A DNA stretch of 6,490 bases, taken from Candidatus Bathyarchaeota archaeon. GTDB lineage: Archaea; Thermoproteota; Bathyarchaeia; Bathyarchaeales; Bathycorpusculaceae. How positions within the stretch are numbered: the stretch's first letter is position 1; each line of letters starts with the position of its first letter. The position numbers and the translations under genes are program-made. This document shows, piece by piece, positions 5,714 to 6,490 of this stretch. Under the pieces are notes generated by a model. The model made no database searches and had not been told where the DNA came from. It saw nothing but the letters and a program-made list of their open reading frames with translations. The DNA lies in assembly GCA_026014845.1 (NCBI GenBank), contig JAOZHM010000230.1, positions 1-6,490 on the forward strand. The letters run 5' to 3'.

Positions 5714-6049
5714 TTATCCTTCAAGTATTTGATCAATAAGCCATTTAGTTGCGTTTTTATGTTTTTTAACTATGTCGATTTTTTCTTTTCCCTTCTGAGT
5801 TATTCTATAGGCTTTCTTATTCTTGACATGGTCTCTAAGTATCAACCCGTGTCGTTCTAGATGAAACAGGTGACTATATAATATCCCCGGGCTGAGTGGA
5901 ACCTTGAGTTTCTGATGTATATATTTCGCCAAGTCGTCTGCGCTCATCGATGGATTTCTTGTTAATATAGTCAAAATTAAGAAATCTAAAAAGCTTCTAA
6001 CGGTTCTCTCTCGAAGTTCTTCAACTATTTTTTTCTTCGAAAACGCCAC
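5714..6049 (-). CDS. Second PadR-family winged-helix regulator
   Basis: 111 aa, starting at GTG (complement of 6047-6049) with AGGAG about 10 nt upstream. Order: helix LRERTVRSFLDFLILTIL (12-29), MSADDLAKYIHQKLKV (35-50), recognition region SPGILYSHLFHLERHGLI (53-70), wing RDHVKNKKAYRITQKG (72-87), and a short C-terminal helix KHKNATKWLIDQIL. It shares the spacing and many residues of the first PadR protein (R..DFLIL.IL, DL.KY.H.K, SPG..YS, LER, KK.Y..TQ.G), so the two are paralogues. The C-terminal helix is short, so dimerisation probably relies on the N- and C-terminal helices together. Upstream, in the divergent region, lie two inverted repeats that are good operator candidates, consistent with self-control and control of the secreted-peptide gene. 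Confidence 0.87.
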   Translation of the reverse strand: MAFSKKKIVEELRERTVRSFLDFLILTILTRNPSMSADDLAKYIHQKLKVPLSPGILYSHLFHLERHGLILRDHVKNKKAYRITQKGKEKIDIVKKHKNATKWLIDQILEG

Positions 6050-6074
6050 ACCATCAATACTCCTAGCACATTCT

Positions 6075-6108
6075 TACGGATAGTTCTAATCAGTACAGAT
6101 TATCCGTA
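6075..6108. promoter_or_regulatory. Inverted repeat TACGGATA-N18-TATCCGTA, putative operator
   Basis: Perfect 8-bp arms at 6075-6082 and 6101-6108. Inside it is a second dyad, TAATC (6087-6091) and GATTA (6098-6102), centred on GTAC. It lies 25-60 bp before the second PadR start, where a repressor dimer would block transcription of that gene. The binding protein is inferred. Confidence 0.55.
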
Positions 6109-6118
6109 TTGCGGCTTC

Positions 6119-6130
6119 ATAATTTTTAAG
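6119..6130. promoter_or_regulatory. Shared AT-rich TATA region of the divergent promoters
   Basis: Reads ATAATTTTTAAG on + and CTTAAAAATTAT on -, so it can serve as a TATA box in both directions. Predicted starts are near 6150 (+) for the secreted-peptide gene and near 6098 (-) for the second PadR gene. Confidence 0.5.
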
Positions 6131-6132
6131 TC

Positions 6133-6166
6133 TTTTGACGTCCGATTCAGAAGGGCGACGTCAAAA
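6133..6166. promoter_or_regulatory. Inverted repeat TTTTGACGTC-N14-GACGTCAAAA, putative operator
   Basis: Perfect 10-bp arms at 6133-6142 and 6157-6166. Each holds a self-palindromic GACGTC, with centres 20 bp (two helical turns) apart. The predicted + transcript start (about 6150) lies between them, so an RNA hairpin would be incomplete and a DNA operator is the better reading. It could also be a 5'-UTR stem-loop if transcription starts earlier. Confidence 0.55.
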
Positions 6167-6176
6167 AACAAAAAAA

Positions 6177-6185
6177 GGAGGTGAT
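6177..6185 (+). promoter_or_regulatory. Perfect 9-nt ribosome binding site GGAGGTGAT
   Basis: Full complement of the archaeal 16S 3' end (AUCACCUCC), 5 nt before ATG 6191. It is the strongest in the window and predicts very high translation of the small peptide gene. Confidence 0.85.
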
Positions 6186-6190
6186 GTAAC

Positions 6191-6388
6191 ATGAATTTGA
6201 AAGTTTTGTTCCTTGTATTCCTGTGTCTTTTCAGCGCTTCCATAATCTGCAACGTTGCAACGATTATGGTGAATGCAGCTGAAGCATGCGCTTGCAGAGC
6301 GTCCACGAATGCAGTACATCTTGGTTACCTTGCAGTCAACGGAACTGAATCACAGATGGGAGATGTCACAGACGGCGGTTGGCCATAA
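6191..6388 (+). CDS. Small putative secreted peptide (65 aa) with N-terminal signal sequence
   Basis: ATG 6191 is fixed by the perfect ribosome site. Residues 1-4 (MNLK) give the positive end, residues 5-27 are hydrophobic (VLFLVFLCLFSASIICNVAT), and VNAA near 27-30 ends in a small-residue site suitable for Sec signal peptidase, leaving about 35 residues. The mature part begins EACACRAS, has a two-cysteine CAC motif, an NGT sequon at 50-52 that archaea could glycosylate, and an acidic Gly/Trp-ending tail (DVTDGGWP). An uncleaved membrane anchor is also possible. No family is recognised. It is divergent from the second PadR gene and carries operator-like repeats, so it may be an inducible exported peptide, for example a signal or surface peptide. 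That role is inference. Confidence 0.7.
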   Translation: MNLKVLFLVFLCLFSASIICNVATIMVNAAEACACRASTNAVHLGYLAVNGTESQMGDVTDGGWP

Positions 6389-6390
6389 AA

Positions 6391-6398
6391 ATTTAAAC
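6391..6398 (+). promoter_or_regulatory. TATA-like box for the gene cut by the right edge
   Basis: ATTTAAAC lies just after the secreted-peptide stop. The predicted start near 6420 is 17 nt before GTG 6437 and 40 nt before ATG 6461. Confidence 0.4.
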
Positions 6399-6460
6399 AA
6401 ACTCCTAGCAATAATAGACACCATTACTAAACGCGTGTGCATGAAGAGGAAGATTCAGGG

Positions 6461-6490
6461 ATGCTGAAACGATTTGATCCTCTCGACATA
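6461..6490 (+). CDS. Start of an unidentified gene cut by the right edge
   Basis: ATG 6461 opens MLKRFDPLDI and runs to the end of the window. An in-frame GTG at 6437 would add VHEEEDSG; the frame is closed by TAA at 6428-6430. GAGG at 6446-6449 could be a distant ribosome site for the ATG. With only 10 codons, neither the start nor the function can be settled. Confidence 0.35.
   Translation, partial: MLKRFDPLDI

Noticed and set aside
6133..6166. GACGTC inverted repeat as an intrinsic terminator
   Set aside because: The arms are followed by A residues on the plus strand, and it lies between divergent promoters rather than after a gene. An operator is more likely.
6100..6306. 68-codon minus-strand frame opposite the secreted-peptide gene
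   Set aside because: It runs through both the operator region and the perfect ribosome site of the plus-strand gene, and has no convincing start signal.
6273..6467. 64-codon plus-strand frame overlapping the secreted-peptide gene
   Set aside because: Out of frame with the gene that has the strong ribosome site, with no ribosome site of its own.

Overview
The window looks like archaeal DNA, probably from an uncultivated Bathyarchaeia/Thermoproteota-type lineage. TATA/BRE-like boxes lie about 25 bp before inferred transcript starts. GGTGA/GGAGGTGAT ribosome sites, GTG and TTG starts, PadR-type regulators and an ABC-ATPase/acetyltransferase fusion of the COG2401 kind all fit. The lineage is inferred from general resemblance and was not tested by a search.

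Left part (1-3776, all + strand): a compact virus-like cassette. It holds the end of an unrecognised protein, a small two-helix membrane protein with no ordinary start codon, a small helical basic protein in the terminase-small-subunit position, a complete terminase large subunit (ATPase plus nuclease), and an ABC-ATPase/GNAT fusion whose ATG overlaps the terminase stop. Overlaps of 89 nt and an ATGA junction indicate translational coupling. A T-rich terminator follows. No portal, protease or capsid gene follows, so this is either one end of a provirus packaging module or a remnant whose right edge lies near 3777-3890.

Right part (3891-6490): short genes on both strands, each with its own promoter. 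They are an unrecognised 139-aa basic protein with a possible 13-codon leader ORF, a broken one-TM membrane protein gene, a conserved-looking 60-aa protein, a PadR-like regulator, a 52-aa protein tail-to-tail with it, a short coding-like remnant, a second PadR-like regulator, and a divergent gene for a 65-aa putative secreted peptide. The start of another gene is cut by the right edge.

The most interesting area is the 6050-6190 divergent control region. Two different inverted repeats lie between the second PadR gene and the secreted-peptide gene, which has a perfect 9-nt Shine-Dalgarno sequence. This looks like a regulator with its target. The second is the terminase/ABC-GNAT coupled pair. 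No tRNA, rRNA, CRISPR array or insertion sequence was seen.
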